NCBI GenBank assembly: GCA_963734065.1
Contig: CAVTFN010000007.1
Span: forward strand, 124,001 to 188,000
From: DATBLE01 sp963734065
GTDB lineage: Bacteria; Actinomycetota; Thermoleophilia; Gaiellales; Gaiellaceae
Length of the DNA stretch: 64,000 nt
Direction of reading: 5' to 3'
Position numbers and translations under genes: made by a program. Within the stretch, counting starts at the first letter, position 1. Each line of letters begins with the position of its first letter. Shown piece by piece: positions 61,814 to 64,000 of the stretch. The notes under the pieces are model-generated. The model made no database searches. It was not told the DNA's origin and was given only the letters and a program-made list of their open reading frames with translations.

Positions 61814-62473
61814 ATGCATGCCCTGGCGGTCGACGGCGCCGAGCGTGTCGAGAGTGTGCTCGCGATCGGCTGCCACTCCGACGACATCGAGATCGGCTGC
61901 GGCGGGACGCTGCTCGCGCTGCTCGCCAGGAGCCCGGAGATCGAGATCACCTGGCTCGTCCTCAGCGGAGCCGGCGAGCGCGCCGACGAGGCCAGGTCGA
62001 GCGCGGCTGCGTTCCTGGCGGGGGCGAAGCGCGAGCCCACCGTCGTCCTCGAGTCGTTCCGCGACAGCTTCTTCCCCTATTCGGGCGGCGACGTCAAGGA
62101 GGCGTTCGAGCGGCTGAAGCCGACCGTGTCGCCGCAGCTCGTGTTCACGCATGCAGGCACGGACCTCCACCAGGATCACCGGCTCGTCTCCGAGCTGACC
62201 TGGAACACCTTCCGAAACCACCTGATCCTCGAGTTCGAGATCCCGAAGTACGACGGCGACCTCGGCTCTCCGAACGTGTTCGTGCCGCTCGACGAGTCCG
62301 TCGTGAACCGGAAAATCGAGCTGCTGCTGGAAGGCTTCGCCACCCAGCGGTCGCGCCACTGGTTCACCGACGACATCTTCCGCGGTCTCATGCGCATCCG
62401 CGGCATGGAGGCCAACTCCCCGACCGGGTTCGCCGAGGCGTTCAGATGCCGGAAGCTGCAGCTCGCACCGTGA
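61814..62473 (+). CDS. PIG-L family deacetylase
   Basis: 219 residues. Zinc motif GCHSDDIEIGCGGTLLALLA (a Ser in place of the usual Pro), LVLSGAGERADEARSSAA, and THAGTDLHQDHRLVSELTW. Homologues deacetylate N-acetylated sugars or lipid-linked sugars. ATG start 2 bases after the rfbF stop. Overlaps the next gene by 28 bp. Confidence 0.88.
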   Translation: MHALAVDGAERVESVLAIGCHSDDIEIGCGGTLLALLARSPEIEITWLVLSGAGERADEARSSAAAFLAGAKREPTVVLESFRDSFFPYSGGDVKEAFERLKPTVSPQLVFTHAGTDLHQDHRLVSELTWNTFRNHLILEFEIPKYDGDLGSPNVFVPLDESVVNRKIELLLEGFATQRSRHWFTDDIFRGLMRIRGMEANSPTGFAEAFRCRKLQLAP

Positions 62474-63783
62474 GCCGTCCCCGGGGCGCATCGGCGCCGG
62501 GCGAAGCGATGGTCGAGCTGATGCGCGAGCTCTACCCGCTCTGCCGGAGCCTCACCGGCAACGGCGTCCGCGAGACGTTGCGCATCGTCGACTCGGTGCT
62601 GCCCCTCGAGATCACCGAGGTCGAGAGCGGCACGCCGATCTTCGACTGGGTCGTGCCGAAGGAATGGAACATCTCGGGCGCGTGGATCGCGGACGCTGCA
62701 GGTGAGCGGATCGTCGACTTCGCCGACACCAACCTCCACGTCGTCGGCTACTCCACGCCGGTGCGCGGGAGGATGCGAGGCGCCGAGCTGCTCGAGCGGC
62801 TGCACACACATCCAGAGCGGCCGGACTGGATCCCGGCCCGGACCGCCTACTGGGCCGAGACCTGGGGCTTCTGCATGACCGAGGCGCAGCACGCGCGGAT
62901 CCGCCCGGAGGACGAATACGACGTCTGCATCGACTCGACGCTCGAGGACGGTCACCTCACCTACGCGGAGGCCGTGATTCCCGGGCGGACCGACGAGGAG
63001 ATCCTGCTCTCCACCTACATCTGCCACCCGTCGCTCTGCAACGACAACCTCTCCGGGATCGCCGTCCTCGCCTACGCCGGCAGCGCGCTCGCCGCCCGGG
63101 ACGACCTGCGATACACCTACCGGCTGCTCTTCAGCCCCGGCACCGTCGGTCCCCTGACCTGGCTGACGCGGAACCGCGAGCGGCTCGACCGGGTCGCGCA
63201 CGGCATCGTGGTCGCGTGTGCCGGCGATCGCGGCCACGTCACCTACAAGCGCAGCCGCCGGGGCGACGCCGAGGTCGACCGGGCGGTCGCCCACGTCCTC
63301 CATCACTCGAGGCCGGACGCCGTCGTCGAGGATTTCGTGCCCTGGGGCGGTGACGAGCGGCAGTTCTGCTCGCCCGGGTTCGACCTGCCGGTCGGGGCGC
63401 TGACGCGGAGCGCCCACGGGATGTTCCCCGAGTACCACTCGTCGGCCGACGACTTCGACGTCGTCTCGGCCGAAAGCCTTGCCGACTCGCTCGACGTGCT
63501 GCTCGATACGCTCGGGGTTCTGGAACGGAACGCCGTCTACTCGAGCAGGAGCCCCTACGGCGAGCCTCAGCTCGGCCGGCGGGGCCTGTACGGCCAGATC
63601 AGCTCGGGGGTGCCCCGGGAAGGGGAGGGCTTCCACCGCGCGGTCCTCTGGGTGCTGAACCTCGCGGACGGCGACCACTCGCTGCTCGACGTCGCCGAGC
63701 GCTCCGAGCTGCCGTTCGCCACGGCCGCCGCCGCCGCCGACGCGCTGGTCGAAGCCGATCTGCTCGAGGAGGTCGCCCGATGA
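62446..63783 (+). CDS. DUF4910/M28-like peptidase-fold protein
   Basis: 445 residues. LMRELYPLCRSLTGNGVRET is a family signature; STYICHPSLCNDNLSGIAVL (His, Asp metal ligands) and PEYHSSADDFDVVS are typical of DUF4910 proteins related to aminopeptidases. A winged-helix-like tail ends LLEEVAR. These occur in sugar clusters beside PIG-L and cytidylyltransferase genes; they may hydrolyse or form amide bonds on sugars. Reaction unknown. ATGA overlap with the next gene. Confidence 0.82.
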   Translation: MPEAAARTVSRPRGASAPGEAMVELMRELYPLCRSLTGNGVRETLRIVDSVLPLEITEVESGTPIFDWVVPKEWNISGAWIADAAGERIVDFADTNLHVVGYSTPVRGRMRGAELLERLHTHPERPDWIPARTAYWAETWGFCMTEAQHARIRPEDEYDVCIDSTLEDGHLTYAEAVIPGRTDEEILLSTYICHPSLCNDNLSGIAVLAYAGSALAARDDLRYTYRLLFSPGTVGPLTWLTRNRERLDRVAHGIVVACAGDRGHVTYKRSRRGDAEVDRAVAHVLHHSRPDAVVEDFVPWGGDERQFCSPGFDLPVGALTRSAHGMFPEYHSSADDFDVVSAESLADSLDVLLDTLGVLERNAVYSSRSPYGEPQLGRRGLYGQISSGVPREGEGFHRAVLWVLNLADGDHSLLDVAERSELPFATAAAAADALVEADLLEEVAR

Positions 63784-64000
63784 GGGTGCTGGTCACGGGC
63801 CACCACGGCTACATCGGCTCGATCGTCGGCCCGATGCTGCACGAGGCGGGCCACGACGTCGTCGGTCTCGACACGTTCTTCTACCGCGACTGCGACTTCG
63901 GCGAGGTCGAGTTCCCCTTCGAGGAGCGCCAGGCGGACATCCGCGACGTCACCGCCGCCGACCTCGAGGGCTTCGACGCAGTCGTCCATCTCGCCGCGCT
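63780..64000 (+). CDS. NAD-dependent epimerase/dehydratase, 5' part only
   Basis: 73 codons before the window ends. LVTGHHGYIGSIVGPMLHEA is the Rossmann GxxGxxG of extended SDRs, then VVGLDTFFYRDCDFGEVE, IRDVTAADLEGFDAVVHLAA. Likely acts on the CDP-sugar made by rfbF. The catalytic Tyr/Lys is outside the window. Confidence 0.85.
   Translation, partial: MRVLVTGHHGYIGSIVGPMLHEAGHDVVGLDTFFYRDCDFGEVEFPFEERQADIRDVTAADLEGFDAVVHLAA

Overview
The window is very GC-rich and gene-dense. Stop codons overlap starts (ATGA, GTGA, TTGA), and many start codons sit 6 to 9 bases after a -10-like box. It carries actinobacterial markers: a tilS-hpt-ftsH-folP-folB-folK-coaX block, a DUF2469 homologue, a DUF4081-type GNAT protein and a PPOX-class F420-type protein. 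I infer a deep-branching actinobacterium (Thermoleophilia-like is a guess). No rRNA, tRNA, CRISPR array, integrase or transposase was recognised.

Layout. 1-2.9 kb: a CoA-transferase/racemase-family gene divergent from a TetR regulator, followed by an MFS transporter. 2.9-6.5 kb: three related cupins around a secreted protein of 14 tandem repeats. 6.5-6.8 kb: a composite palindromic repeat element. 6.8-13.7 kb: an acyl-CoA dehydrogenase, three PF00756-type esterases, an MprF-like aminoacyl-lipid synthase and a DMT transporter. 13.7-17.7 kb: an acyl-CoA catabolic operon (two acyl-CoA dehydrogenases, an SDR and an enoyl-CoA hydratase). It is preceded by a 19-bp palindromic site identical to the one at the TetR start, which points to a small fatty/acyl-CoA regulon. 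17.7-26.9 kb: envelope and housekeeping genes (VanW-like protein, hotdog thioesterase, sirtuin, L,D-transpeptidase, lipid kinase, nucleoside phosphorylase, GNAT, beta-propeller protein, PPOX-class protein). 26.9-40.9 kb: tilS, hpt, ftsH, then a non-folate insert, then folP, folB, folK, DUF2469, coaX, an epimerase, dus, greA and lysS.

40.9-64 kb is a surface-polysaccharide locus that runs off the right end. It holds glycosyltransferases, two MOP flippases, a glycosyltransferase-deacetylase fusion with its split paralogues, an APH-fold kinase, a secreted glycoside hydrolase with Ig-like domains, a Wzc-like chain-length/tyrosine kinase, an O-antigen-ligase-like membrane protein, and a CDP-sugar branch (rfbF, C-methyltransferase, PIG-L deacetylase, DUF4910 protein, epimerase). 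Together these would make an NDP/CDP-sugar-derived polymer and assemble, export and trim it.

The most notable non-gene signals are: six of nine convergent gene pairs ending on one shared CTAG; widespread probable leaderless genes, including two divergent pairs with back-to-back -10 boxes; an 80-bp composite repeat in three copies whose parts also encode gene 3' ends; twin palindromic operators; and a cluster of helically phased CGAGGGA motifs at the polysaccharide promoter region.
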